DNA of 64,000 nt from Osmia lignaria lignaria (taxonomy: Eukaryota; Arthropoda; Insecta; Hymenoptera; Megachilidae): contig NW_027478158.1 of the NCBI RefSeq assembly GCF_051020975.1, positions 744,001 through 808,000 on the forward strand, in the 5' to 3' direction. The translations under genes were made by a program, and so were the position numbers. Each line of letters starts with the position of its first letter. The first letter of the stretch is position 1. The notes under the pieces were generated by a model. That model worked only from the letters and a program-made list of their open reading frames with translations, made no database searches and had not been told where the DNA came from. Positions 36,686 through 49,899 of this stretch are shown here, piece by piece.

Positions 36686-38845
36686 TCTTGATATATCTCG
36701 AGAACTACGCATCTGATAAAAAAATATCGTAGAACATAAAAAGTAGGAAACTTAATTCTCTACAAAAAAGGTCTCTTAACATTTTACCATAGCTCGCTTC
36801 GTTTCCGAGATATTTGCAGATTTATCTCAAGGGAAGGGGCCTGACGGACATATTTCGAGATATTTCTTCTTCTTGTTGTTCTTCTTCTGCACAGCTAAGC
36901 TGGAAGTGGCATTTGCAGCTCGCAATAGTGCAGAGTTATCTCAAAGAAAGGGCCACGGTGTTTCTGTATCTCTATTATGTTGGTGCGGCTTCGGAACTTT
37001 GAAATATCTTGATATATCTCGAGAACTACGCATCTGATCCAAAAATATCATAGAACATAAAAAGTAGGAAACTTAATTCTCTACAAAAAAGGTCTCTTAA
37101 CATTTTACCATAGCTCGCTTCGTTTCCGAGATATTTGCAGATTTATCTCAAGGGAAGGGGCCTGACGGACATATTTCGAGATATTTCTTCTTCTTGTTGT
37201 TCTTCTTCTGCACAGCTAAGCTGGAAGTGGCATTTGCGGCTCGCACTAGTGCAGAGATATCTCAAAGAAAGGGGCCACTGTGTTTCTGAATCTCTATTAT
37301 ATTGGTGCGGCTTCGGAACTTTTAAATATCTCGATATATCTCAAAAACTACGCTTCTGATCAAAAAATATCATAGAACGTAAATTGTAGGAAACATAATT
37401 CTCTACAAAAAACGTCTCTTAACGTTTTGCCATAGCTCGCTTCGTTTCCGAGATATTTGCAGATTCATCTCAAAGGAACGGGCCTGACGGACATATTTCG
37501 AGATATTTCTTCTTCTTGTTGTTCTTCTTCTGCACAGCTAAGCTGGAAGTGGCATTTACAGCTCGCAATAGTGCAGAGTTATCTCAAAGATAGGGGCCAC
37601 GGTGTTTCTGTATCTCTATTATGTTGGTGCGGCTTCGGAACTTTTAAATATCTGGATATATCTCGAGAACTACGCATCTGATCAAAAATATCGTAGAACA
37701 TAAAAAGTAGGAAACTTAATTCTCTACAAAAAAGGTCTCTTAACATTTTACCATAGCTCGCTTCGTTTCCGAGATATTTGCAGATTTATCTCAAGGGAAG
37801 GGGCCTGACGGACATATTTCGAGATATTTCTTCTTCTTGTTGTTCTTCTTCTGCACAGCTAAGCTGGAAGTGGCATTTGCAGCTCGCAATAGTGCAGAGT
37901 TATCTCAAAGAAAGGGCCACGGTGTTTCTGTATCTCTATTATGTTGGTGCGGCTTCGGAACTTTGAAATATCTTGATATATCTCGAGAACTACGCATCTG
38001 ATCCAAAAATATCATAGAACATAAAAAGTAGGAAACTTAATTCTCTACAAAAAAGGTCTCTTAACATTTTACCATAGCTCGCTTCGTTTCCGAGATATTT
38101 GCAGATTTATCTCAAGGGAAGGGGCCTGACGGACATATTTCGAGATATTTCTTCTTCTTGTTGTTCTTCTTCTGCACAGCTAAGCTGGAAGTGGCATTTG
38201 CGGCTCGCACTAGTGCAGAGATATCTCAAAGAAAGGGGCCACGGTGTTTCTGAATCTCTATTATGTTGGTGCGGCTTCGGAACTTTTAAATATCTCGATA
38301 TATCTCAAAAACTACGCTTCTGATCAAAAAATATCATAGAACGTAAATTGTAGGAAACATAATTCTCTACAAAAAACGTCTCTTAACGTTTTGCCATAGC
38401 TCGCTTCGTTTCCGAGATATTTGCAGATTCAGCTCAAAGGAACGGGCCTGACGGACATATTTCGAGATATTTCTTCTTCTTGTTGTTCTTCTTCTGCACA
38501 GCTAAGCTGGAAGTGGCATTTACAGCTCGCAATAGTGCAGAGTTATCTCAAAGATAGGGGCCACGGTGTTTCTGTATCTCTATTATGTTGGTGCGGCTTC
38601 GGAACTTTTAAATATCTTGATATATCTCGAGAACTACGCATCTGATCAAAAAATATCGTAGAACATAAAAAGTAGGAAACTTAATTCTCTACAAAAAAGG
38701 TCTCTTAACATTTTACCATAGCTCGCTTCGTTTCCGAGATATTTGCAGATTTATCTCAAGGGAAGGGGCCTGACGGACATATTTCGAGATATTTCTTCTT
38801 CTTGTTGTTCTTCTTCTGCACAGCTAAGCTGGAAGTGGCATTTGC
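35424..38845 (+). repeat. Ten-monomer block, copy 1 (offset 14,476 bp)
   Basis: Matches 49,900-53,321 over about 3.4 kb. The 321-bp monomer caused by A6 to A5 (37,457 / 51,933) is shared, as are TATTATATTGG and AAAGATAGGGG. About a dozen private substitutions separate the copies, so it is older than the 5.25-kb pair. Confidence 0.82.
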
Positions 38846-39887
38846 AGCTCGCAATAGTGCAGAGTTATCTCAAAGAAAGGGGCCACGGTGTTTCTGTATC
38901 TCTATTATGTTGGTGCGGCTTCGGAACTTTTAAATATCTTGATATATCTCGAGAACTACGCATCTGATCAAAAAATATCGTAGAACATAAAAAGTAGGAA
39001 ACTTAATTCTCTACAAAAAAGGTCTCTTAACATTTTACCATAGCTCGCTTCGTTTCCGAGATATTTGCAGATTTATCTCAAGGGAAGGGGCCTGACGGAC
39101 ATATTTCGAGATATTTCTTCTTCTTGTTGTTCTTCTTCTGCACAGCTAAGCTGGAAGTGGCATTTGCAGCTCGCAATAGTGCAGAGTTATCTCAAAGAAA
39201 GGGGCCACGGTGTTTCTGTATCTCTATTATGTTGGTGCGGCTTCGGAACTTTTAAATATCTTGATATATCTCGAGAACTACGGATCTGATCAAAAAATAT
39301 CATAGAACATAAAAAGTAGGAAACTTAATTCTCTACAAAAAAGGTCTCTTAACATTTTGCCATAGCTCGCTTCGTTTCCGAGATATTTGCAGATATATCT
39401 CAAGGGAAGGGGCCTGACGGACATGTTTCGAGATATTTCTTCTTCTTGTTGTTCTTCTTCTGCACAGCTAAACTGGAAGTGGCATTTCCAGCTCGCAATA
39501 GTGCAGAGTTATCTCAAAGAAAGGGCCACGGTGTTTCTGTATCTCTATTATGTTGGTGCGGCTTCGGAACTTTTAAATATCTTGATATATCTCGAGAACT
39601 ACGCATCTGATAAAAAAATATCATAGAACATAAAAAGTAGGAAACTTAATTCTCTACAGAAAAGGTCTCTTAACATTTTGCCATAGCTCGCTTCGTTTCC
39701 GAGATATTTGCAGATTTATCTCAAGGGACGGGACCTGACGGACATATTTCGAGATATTTCTTCTTCTTGTTGTTCTTCTTCTGCACAGCTAAGCTGGAAG
39801 TGGCATTTACAGCTCGCAATAGTGCAGAGTTATCTCAAAGAAAGGGCCACGGTGTTTCTGTATCTCTATTATGTTGGTGCGGCTTCG
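38434..39887 (+). repeat. Block with offset 6,755 bp, copy 1
   Basis: Matches 45,189-46,642 across the AAAGATAGGGG monomer, two GCAGCTC monomers and the ATGTTTCG monomer. Differences noted are GCCTCACGG (45,529) and GACGGGACC (39,733). Confidence 0.8.
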
Positions 39888-40028
39888 CAACTTTTAAATA
39901 GCTTGATATATCTCGAGAACTACGCATCTGATCAAAAAATATCATAGAACATAAAAAGTAGGAAACTTAATTCTCTACAAAAAAGGTCTCTTAACATTTT
40001 GCCATAGCTCGCTTCGTTTCCGAGATAT
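39065..40028 (+). repeat. 964-bp three-monomer cassette, copy 2
   Basis: Same three marks and the same total length as 33,919-34,882. The third monomer differs (GACGGGACCTG, TTCGCAACTTT, AAATAGCTTG) and keeps TGATCAAAA instead of TGATCCAAAA. Confidence 0.78.
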
Positions 40029-40349
40029 TTGCAGATTTATCTCAAGGGACGGGGCCTGACGGACATATTTCGAGATATTTCTTCTTCTTGTTGTTCTTCT
40101 TCTGCACAGCTAAACTGGAAGTGGCATTTCCAGCTCGCAATAGTGCAGAGTTATCTCAAAGAAAGGGCCACGGTGTTTCTGTATCTCTATTATGTTGGTG
40201 CGGCTTCGGAACTTTGAAATATCTTGATATATCTCGAGAACTACGCATCTGATCCAAAAATATCATAGAACATAAAAAGTAGGAAACTTAATTCTCTACA
40301 AAAAAGGTCTCTTAACATTTTACCTTAGCTCGCTTCGTTTCCGAGATAT

Positions 40350-42922
40350 TTGCAGATTTATCTCAAGGGAAGGGGCCTGACGGACATATTTCGAGATATT
40401 TCTTCTTCTTGTTGTTCTTCTTCTGCACAGCTAAGCTGGAAGTGGCATTTGCAGCTCGCAATAGTGCAGAGTTATCTCAAAGAAAGGGGCCACGGTGTTT
40501 CTGTATCTCTATTATGTTGGTGCGGCTTCGGAACTTTTAAATATCTTGATATATCTCGAGAACTACGCATCTGATCAAAAAATATCGTAGAACATAAAAA
40601 GTAGGAAACTTAATTCTCTACAAAAAAGGTCTCTTAACATTTTACCATAGCTCGCTTCGTTTCCGAGATATTTGCAGATTTATCTCAAGGGAAGGGGCCT
40701 GACGGACATATTTCGAGATATTTCTTCTTCTTGTTGTTCTTCTTCTGCACAGCTAAGCTGGAAGTGGCATTTGCGGCTCGCACTAGTGCAGAGTTATCTC
40801 AAAGAAAGGGGCCACGGTGTTTCTGTATCTCTATTATGTTGGTGCGGCTTCGCAACTTTTAAATAGCTTGATATATCTCGAGAACTACGCATCTGATCAA
40901 AAAATATCATAGGACATAAAAAGTAGGAAACTTAATTCTCTACAAAAAAGGTCTCTTAACATTTTGCCATAGCTCGCTTCGTTTCCGAGATATTTGCAGA
41001 TTTATCTCAAGGGACGGGGCCTGACGGACATATTTCGAGATATTTCTTCTTCTTGTTGTTCTTCTTCTGCACAGCTAAACTGGAAGTGGCATTTCCAGCT
41101 CGCAATAGTGCAGAGTTATCTCAAAGAAAGGGCCACGGTGTTTCTGTATCTCTATTATGTTGGTGCGGCTTCGGAACTTTGAAATATCTTGATATATCTC
41201 GAGAACTACGCATCTGATCCAAAAATATCATAGAACATAAAAAGTAGGAAACTTAATTCTCTACAAAAAAGGTCTCTTAACATTTTACCATAGCTCGCTT
41301 CGTTTCCGAGATATTTGCAGATTTATCTCAAGGGAAGGGGCCTGACGGACATATTTCGAGATATTTCTTCTTCTTGTTGTTCTTCTTCTGCACAGCTAAG
41401 CTGGAAGTGGCATTTGCGGCTCGCACTAGTGCAGAGTTATCTCAAAGAAAGGGGCCACGGTGTTTCTGTATCTCTATTATGTTGGTGCGGCTTCGCAACT
41501 TTTAAATAGCTTGATATATCTCGAGAACTACGCATCTGATCAAAAAATATCATAGAACATAAAAAGTAGGAAACTTAATTCTCTACAAAAAAGGTCTCTT
41601 AACATTTTGCCATAGCTCGCTTCGTTTCCGAGATATTTGCAGATTTATCTCAAGGGACGGGGCCTGACGGACATATTTCGAGATATTTCTTCTTCTTGTT
41701 GTTCTTCTTCTGCACAGCTAAACTGGAAGTGGCATTTCCAGCTCGCAATAGTGCAGAGTTATCTCAAAGAAAGGGCCACGGTGTTTCTGTATCTCTATTA
41801 TGTTGGTGCGGCTTCGGAACTTTGAAATATCTTGATATATCTCGAGAACTACGCATCTGATCCAAAAATATCATAGAACATAAAAAGTAGGAAACTTAAT
41901 TCTCTACAAAAAAGGTCTCTTAACATTTTACCTTAGCTCGCTTCGTTTCCGAGATATTTGCAGATTTATCTCAAGGGAAGGGGCCTGACGGACATATTTC
42001 GAGATATTTCTTCTTCTTGTTGTTCTTCTTCTGCACAGCTAAGCTGGAAGTGGCATTTGCAGCTCGCAATAGTGCAGAGTTATCTCAAAGAAAGGGGCCA
42101 CGGTGTTTCTGTATCTCTATTATGTTGGTGCGGCTTCGGAACTTTTAAATATCTTGATATATCTCGAGAACTACGCATCTGATCAAAAAATATCGTAGAA
42201 CATAAAAAGTAGGAAACTTAATTCTCTACAAAAAAGGTCTCTTAACATTTTACCATAGCTCGCTTCGTTTCCGAGATATTTGCAGATTTATCTCAAGGGA
42301 AGGGGCCTGACGGACATATTTCGAGATATTTCTTCTTCTTGTTGTTCTTCTTCTGCACAGCTAAGCTGGAAGTGGCATTTGCGGCTCGCACTAGTGCAGA
42401 GTTATCTCAAAGAAAGGGGCCACGGTGTTTCTGTATCTCTATTATGTTGGTGCGGCTTCGCAACTTTTAAATAGCTTGATATATCTCGAGAACTACGCAT
42501 CTGATCAAAAAATATCATAGAACATAAAAAGTAGGAAACTTAATTCTCTACAAAAAAGGTCTCTTAACATTTTGCCATAGCTCGCTTCGTTTCCGAGATA
42601 TTTGCAGATTTATCTCAAGGGACGGGGCCTGACGGACATATTTCGAGATATTTCTTCTTCTTGTTGTTCTTCTTCTGCACAGCTAAACTGGAAGTGGCAT
42701 TTCCAGCTCGCAATAGTGCAGAGTTATCTCAAAGAAAGGGCCACGGTGTTTCTGTATCTCTATTATGTTGGTGCGGCTTCGGAACTTTGAAATATCTTGA
42801 TATATCTCGAGAACTACGCATCTGATCCAAAAATATCATAGAACATAAAAAGTAGGAAACTTAATTCTCTACAAAAAAGGTCTCTTAACATTTTACCATA
42901 GCTCGCTTCGTTTCCGAGATAT
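40350..42922 (+). repeat. Dimer (643 bp) and pentamer (1,608 bp) higher-order repeat
   Basis: A 322-bp monomer with GCGGCTCGC and TTCGCAACTTTTAAATAGC alternates with a 321-bp monomer with TTTCCAGCTC: pairs start at 40,672 and 41,315 (period 643). The run from 40,350, preceded by TACCTTAGCTCG, recurs from 41,958 with period 1,608 and the same CCTTAG mark. The same trio without CCTTAG appears at 57,078-58,042. Confidence 0.85.
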
Positions 42923-45113
42923 TTGCAGATTTATCTCAAGGGAAGGGGCCTGACGGACATATTTCGAGATATTTCTTCTTCTTGTTGTTCTTCTTCTGCA
43001 CAGCTAAGCTGGAAGTGGCATTTGCAGCTCGCAATAGTGCAGAGTTATCTCAAAGAAAGGGGCCACGGTGTTTCTGTATCTCTATTATGTTGGTGCGGCT
43101 TCGGAACTTTTAAATATCTTGATATATCTCGAGAACTACGCATCTGATCAAAAAATATCGTAGAACATAAAAAGTAGGAAACTTAATTCTCTACAAAAAA
43201 GGTCTCTTAACATTTTACCATAGCTCGCTTCGTTTCCGAGATATTTGCAGATTTATCTCAAGGGAAGGGGCCTGACGGACATATTTCGAGATATTTCTTC
43301 TTCTTGTTGTTCTTCTTCTGCACAGCTAAGCTGGAAGTGGCATTTGCGGCTCGCACTAGTGCAGAGTTATCTCAAAGAAAGGGGCCACGGTGTTTCTGTA
43401 TCTCTATTATGTTGGTGCGGCTTCGGAACTTTTCAATATCTCGATATATCTCGAAAACTACGCTTCTGATCAAGAAATATCATAGAACAGAAATTGTAGG
43501 AAACATAATTTTCTTCAAAAAAGGTCTCTTAACATTTTGCCATAGCTCGCTTCGTTTCCGAGATATTTGCAGATATATCTCAAGGGAAGGGGCCTGACGG
43601 ACATATTTCGAGATATTTCTTCTTCTTGTTGTTCTTCTTCTGCACAGCTAAGCTGGAAGTGGCATTTACAGCTCGCAATAGTGCAGAGTTATCTCAAAGA
43701 AAGGGGCCACGGTGTTTCTGTATCTCTATTATGTTGGTGCGGCTTCGGAACTTTTAAATAGCTTGATATATCTCGAGAACTACGCATCTGATCAAAAAAT
43801 ATCATAGAACATAAAAAGTAGGAAACTTAATTCTCTACAAAAAAGGTCTCTTAACATTTTGCCATAGCTCGCTTCGTTTCCGAGATATTTGCAGATTTAT
43901 CTCAAGGGACGGGGCCTGACGGACATATTTCGAGATATTTCTTCTTCTTGTTGTTCTTCTTCTGCACAGCTAAGCTGGAAGTGGCATTTGCGGCTCGCAC
44001 TAGTGCAGAGATATCTCAAAGAAAGGGGCCACGGTGTTTCTGTATCTCTATTATGTTGGTGCGGCTTCGGAACTTTTAAATATCTTGATATATCTCGAGA
44101 ACTACGCATCTGATAAAAAAATATCGTAGAACATAAAAAGTAGGAAACTTAATTCTCTACAAAAAAGGTCTCTTAACATTTTACCATAGCTCGCTTCGTT
44201 TCCGAGATATTTGCAGATTTATCTCAAGGGAAGGGGCCTGACGGACATATTTCGAGATATTTCTTCTTCTTGTTGTTCTTCTTCTGCACAGCTAAGCTGG
44301 AAGTGGCATTTGCAGCTCGCAATAGTGCAGAGTTATCTCAAAGAAAGGGCCACGGTGTTTCTGTATCTCTATTATGTTGGTGCGGCTTCGGAACTTTGAA
44401 ATATCTTGATATATCTCGAGAACTACGCATCTGATCCAAAAATATCATAGAACATAAAAAGTAGGAAACTTAATTCTCTACAAAAAAGGTCTCTTAACAT
44501 TTTACCATAGCTCGCTTCGTTTCCGAGATATTTGCAGATTTATCTCAAGGGAAGGGGCCTGACGGACATATTTCGAGATATTTCTTCTTCTTGTTGTTCT
44601 TCTTCTGCACAGCTAAGCTGGAAGTGGCATTTGCGCCTCGCACTAGTGCAGAGATATCTCAAAGAAAGGGGCCACGGTGTTTCTGAATCTCTATTATGTT
44701 GGTGCGGCTTCGGAACTTTTAAATATCTCGATATATCTCAAAAACTACGCTTCTGATCAAAAAATATCATAGAACGTAAATTGTAGGAAACATAATTCTC
44801 TACAAAAAACGTCTCTTAACGTTTTGCCATAGCTCGCTTCGTTTCCGAGATATTTGCAGATTCAGCTCAAAGGAACGGGCCTGACGGACATATTTCGAGA
44901 TATTTCTTCTTCTTGTTGTTCTTCTTCTGCACAGCTAAGCTGGAAGTGGCATTTACAGCTCGCAATAGTGCAGAGTTATCTCAAAGATAGGGGCCACGGT
45001 GTTTCTGTATCTCTATTATGTTGGTGCGGCTTCGGAACTTTTAAATATCTTGATATATCTCGAGAACTACGCATCTGATCAAAAAATATCGTAGAACATA
45101 AAAAGTAGGAAAC
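42704..45113 (+). repeat. 2.4-kb block, copy 1 (offset 3,861 bp)
   Basis: Matches 46,565-48,974. Diagnostic shared marks are TAGAACAGAAATTG, GATCAAGAAATATC and TTTGCGCCTCGC. The one difference I noticed is GATATGTCTTC in the other copy. It ends at AAACATAATT against AAACTTAATT. Confidence 0.86.
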
Positions 45114-45188
45114 ATAATTCTCTACAAAAAACGTCTCTTAACGTTTTGCCATAGCTCGCTTCGTTTCCGAGATATTTGCGGATTCATC

Positions 45189-46642
45189 TCAAAGGAACGG
45201 GCCTGACGGACATATTTCGAGATATTTCTTCTTCTTGTTGTTCTTCTTCTGCACAGCTAAGCTGGAAGTGGCATTTACAGCTCGCAATAGTGCAGAGTTA
45301 TCTCAAAGATAGGGGCCACGGTGTTTCTGTATCTCTATTATGTTGGTGCGGCTTCGGAACTTTTAAATATCTTGATATATCTCGAGAACTACGCATCTGA
45401 TCAAAAAATATCGTAGAACATAAAAAGTAGGAAACTTAATTCTCTACAAAAAAGGTCTCTTAACATTTTACCATAGCTCGCTTCGTTTCCGAGATATTTG
45501 CAGATTTATCTCAAGGGAAGGGGCCTCACGGACATATTTCGAGATATTTCTTCTTCTTGTTGTTCTTCTTCTGCACAGCTAAGCTGGAAGTGGCATTTGC
45601 AGCTCGCAATAGTGCAGAGTTATCTCAAAGAAAGGGGCCACGGTGTTTCTGTATCTCTATTATGTTGGTGCGGCTTCGGAACTTTTAAATATCTTGATAT
45701 ATCTCGAGAACTACGCATCTGATCAAAAAATATCGTAGAACATAAAAAGTAGGAAACTTAATTCTCTACAAAAAAGGTCTCTTAACATTTTACCATAGCT
45801 CGCTTCGTTTCCGAGATATTTGCAGATTTATCTCAAGGGAAGGGGCCTGACGGACATATTTCGAGATATTTCTTCTTCTTGTTGTTCTTCTTCTGCACAG
45901 CTAAGCTGGAAGTGGCATTTGCAGCTCGCAATAGTGCAGAGTTATCTCAAAGAAAGGGGCCACGGTGTTTCTGTATCTCTATTATGTTGGTGCGGCTTCG
46001 GAACTTTTAAATATCTTGATATATCTCGAGAACTACGGATCTGATCAAAAAATATCATAGAACATAAAAAGTAGGAAACTTAATTCTCTACAAAAAAGGT
46101 CTCTTAACATTTTGCCATAGCTCGCTTCGTTTCCGAGATATTTGCAGATATATCTCAAGGGAAGGGGCCTGACGGACATGTTTCGAGATATTTCTTCTTC
46201 TTGTTGTTCTTCTTCTGCACAGCTAAACTGGAAGTGGCATTTCCAGCTCGCAATAGTGCAGAGTTATCTCAAAGAAAGGGCCACGGTGTTTCTGTATCTC
46301 TATTATGTTGGTGCGGCTTCGGAACTTTTAAATATCTTGATATATCTCGAGAACTACGCATCTGATAAAAAAATATCATAGAACATAAAAAGTAGGAAAC
46401 TTAATTCTCTACAGAAAAGGTCTCTTAACATTTTGCCATAGCTCGCTTCGTTTCCGAGATATTTGCAGATTTATCTCAAGGGACGGGGCCTGACGGACAT
46501 ATTTCGAGATATTTCTTCTTCTTGTTGTTCTTCTTCTGCACAGCTAAGCTGGAAGTGGCATTTACAGCTCGCAATAGTGCAGAGTTATCTCAAAGAAAGG
46601 GCCACGGTGTTTCTGTATCTCTATTATGTTGGTGCGGCTTCG
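45189..46642 (+). repeat. Block with offset 6,755 bp, copy 2
   Basis: Partner of 38,434-39,887. Directly to its left an extra AAAGATAGGGG monomer (44,854) sits in tandem with the one at 45,176, a local one-monomer expansion relative to the other copy. Confidence 0.8.
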
Positions 46643-46783
46643 GAACTTTGAAATATCTTGATATATCTCGAGAACTACGCATCTGATCCAAAAATATCAT
46701 AGAACATAAAAAGTAGGAAACTTAATTCTCTACAAAAAAGGTCTCTTAACATTTTACCATAGCTCGCTTCGTTTCCGAGATAT
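45820..46783 (+). repeat. 964-bp three-monomer cassette, copy 3
   Basis: Same order of marks; CGGATC near 46,038, ATGTTTCG near 46,180 and CAGAAAAGG near 46,412. It lies within the 6,755-bp-offset duplication pairing with 38,434-39,887. Confidence 0.8.
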
Positions 46784-48974
46784 TTGCAGATTTATCTCAA
46801 GGGAAGGGGCCTGACGGACATATTTCGAGATATTTCTTCTTCTTGTTGTTCTTCTTCTGCACAGCTAAGCTGGAAGTGGCATTTGCAGCTCGCAATAGTG
46901 CAGAGTTATCTCAAAGAAAGGGGCCACGGTGTTTCTGTATCTCTATTATGTTGGTGCGGCTTCGGAACTTTTAAATATCTTGATATATCTCGAGAACTAC
47001 GCATCTGATCAAAAAATATCGTAGAACATAAAAAGTAGGAAACTTAATTCTCTACAAAAAAGGTCTCTTAACATTTTACCATAGCTCGCTTCGTTTCCGA
47101 GATATTTGCAGATTTATCTCAAGGGAAGGGGCCTGACGGACATATTTCGAGATATTTCTTCTTCTTGTTGTTCTTCTTCTGCACAGCTAAGCTGGAAGTG
47201 GCATTTGCGGCTCGCACTAGTGCAGAGTTATCTCAAAGAAAGGGGCCACGGTGTTTCTGTATCTCTATTATGTTGGTGCGGCTTCGGAACTTTTCAATAT
47301 CTCGATATATCTCGAAAACTACGCTTCTGATCAAGAAATATCATAGAACAGAAATTGTAGGAAACATAATTTTCTTCAAAAAAGGTCTCTTAACATTTTG
47401 CCATAGCTCGCTTCGTTTCCGAGATATTTGCAGATATATCTCAAGGGAAGGGGCCTGACGGACATATTTCGAGATATTTCTTCTTCTTGTTGTTCTTCTT
47501 CTGCACAGCTAAGCTGGAAGTGGCATTTACAGCTCGCAATAGTGCAGAGTTATCTCAAAGAAAGGGGCCACGGTGTTTCTGTATCTCTATTATGTTGGTG
47601 CGGCTTCGGAACTTTTAAATAGCTTGATATATCTCGAGAACTACGCATCTGATCAAAAAATATCATAGAACATAAAAAGTAGGAAACTTAATTCTCTACA
47701 AAAAAGGTCTCTTAACATTTTGCCATAGCTCGCTTCGTTTCCGAGATATTTGCAGATTTATCTCAAGGGACGGGGCCTGACGGACATATTTCGAGATATT
47801 TCTTCTTCTTGTTGTTCTTCTTCTGCACAGCTAAGCTGGAAGTGGCATTTGCGGCTCGCACTAGTGCAGAGATATCTCAAAGAAAGGGGCCACGGTGTTT
47901 CTGTATCTCTATTATGTTGGTGCGGCTTCGGAACTTTTAAATATCTTGATATATCTCGAGAACTACGCATCTGATAAAAAAATATCGTAGAACATAAAAA
48001 GTAGGAAACTTAATTCTCTACAAAAAAGGTCTCTTAACATTTTACCATAGCTCGCTTCGTTTCCGAGATATTTGCAGATTTATCTCAAGGGAAGGGGCCT
48101 GACGGACATATTTCGAGATATTTCTTCTTCTTGTTGTTCTTCTTCTGCACAGCTAAGCTGGAAGTGGCATTTGCAGCTCGCAATAGTGCAGAGTTATCTC
48201 AAAGAAAGGGCCACGGTGTTTCTGTATCTCTATTATGTTGGTGCGGCTTCGGAACTTTGAAATATCTTGATATATCTCGAGAACTACGCATCTGATCCAA
48301 AAATATCATAGAACATAAAAAGTAGGAAACTTAATTCTCTACAAAAAAGGTCTCTTAACATTTTACCATAGCTCGCTTCGTTTCCGAGATATTTGCAGAT
48401 TTATCTCAAGGGAAGGGGCCTGACGGACATATTTCGAGATATTTCTTCTTCTTGTTGTTCTTCTTCTGCACAGCTAAGCTGGAAGTGGCATTTGCGCCTC
48501 GCACTAGTGCAGAGATATCTCAAAGAAAGGGGCCACGGTGTTTCTGAATCTCTATTATGTTGGTGCGGCTTCGGAACTTTTAAATATCTCGATATATCTC
48601 AAAAACTACGCTTCTGATCAAAAAATATCATAGAACGTAAATTGTAGGAAACATAATTCTCTACAAAAAACGTCTCTTAACGTTTTGCCATAGCTCGCTT
48701 CGTTTCCGAGATATTTGCAGATTCAGCTCAAAGGAACGGGCCTGACGGACATATTTCGAGATATGTCTTCTTCTTGTTGTTCTTCTTCTGCACAGCTAAG
48801 CTGGAAGTGGCATTTACAGCTCGCAATAGTGCAGAGTTATCTCAAAGATAGGGGCCACGGTGTTTCTGTATCTCTATTATGTTGGTGCGGCTTCGGAACT
48901 TTTAAATATCTTGATATATCTCGAGAACTACGCATCTGATCAAAAAATATCGTAGAACATAAAAAGTAGGAAAC
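46565..48974 (+). repeat. 2.4-kb block, copy 2 (offset 3,861 bp)
   Basis: Partner of 42,704-45,113; twelve monomers away minus 3 bp from three 321-bp units. It sits immediately right of the third 964-bp cassette, so two different duplications abut here. Confidence 0.86.
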
Positions 48975-49899
48975 TTAATTCTCTACAAAAAAGGTCTCTT
49001 AACATTTTACCATAGCTCGCTTCGTTTCCGAGATATTTGCAGATTTATCTCAAGGGAAGGGGCCTGACGGACATATTTCGAGATATTTCTTCTTCTTGTT
49101 GTTCTTCTTCTGCACAGCTAAGCTGGAAGTGGCATTTGCAGCTCGCAATAGTGCAGAGTTATCTCAAAGAAAGGGGCCACGGTGTTTCTGTATCTCTATT
49201 ATGTTGGTGCGGCTTCGGAACTTTTAAATATCTTGATATATCTCGAGAACTACGCATCTGATCAAAAAATATCGTAGAACATAAAAAGTAGGAAACTTAA
49301 TTCTCTACAAAAAAGGTCTCTTAACATTTTACCATAGCTCGCTTCGTTTCCGAGATATTTGCAGATTTATCTCAAGGGAAGGGGCCTGACGGACATATTT
49401 CGAGATATTTCTTCTTCTTGTTGTTCTTCTTCTGCACAGCTAAGCTGGAAGTGGCATTTGCGGCTCGCACTAGTGCAGAGTTATCTCAAAGAAAGGGGCC
49501 ACGGTGTTTCTGTATCTCTATTATGTTGGTGCGGCTTCGGAACTTTTCAATATCTCGATATATCTCGAAAACTACGCTTCTGATCAAGAAATATCATAGA
49601 ACATAAATTGTAGGAAACATAATTTTCTTCAAAAAAGGTCTCTTAACATTTTGCCATAGCTCGCTTCGTTTCCGAGATATTTGCAGATATATCTCAAGGG
49701 AAGGGGCCTGACGGACATATTTCGAGATATTTCTTCTTCTTGTTGTTCTTCTTCTGCACAGCTAAGCTGGAAGTGGCATTTGCAGCTCGCAATAGTGCAG
49801 AGTTATCTCAAAGAAAGGGGCCACGGTGTTTCTGTATCTCTATTATGTTGGTGCGGCTTCGGAACTTTTAAATATCTTGATATATCTCGAGAACTACGG

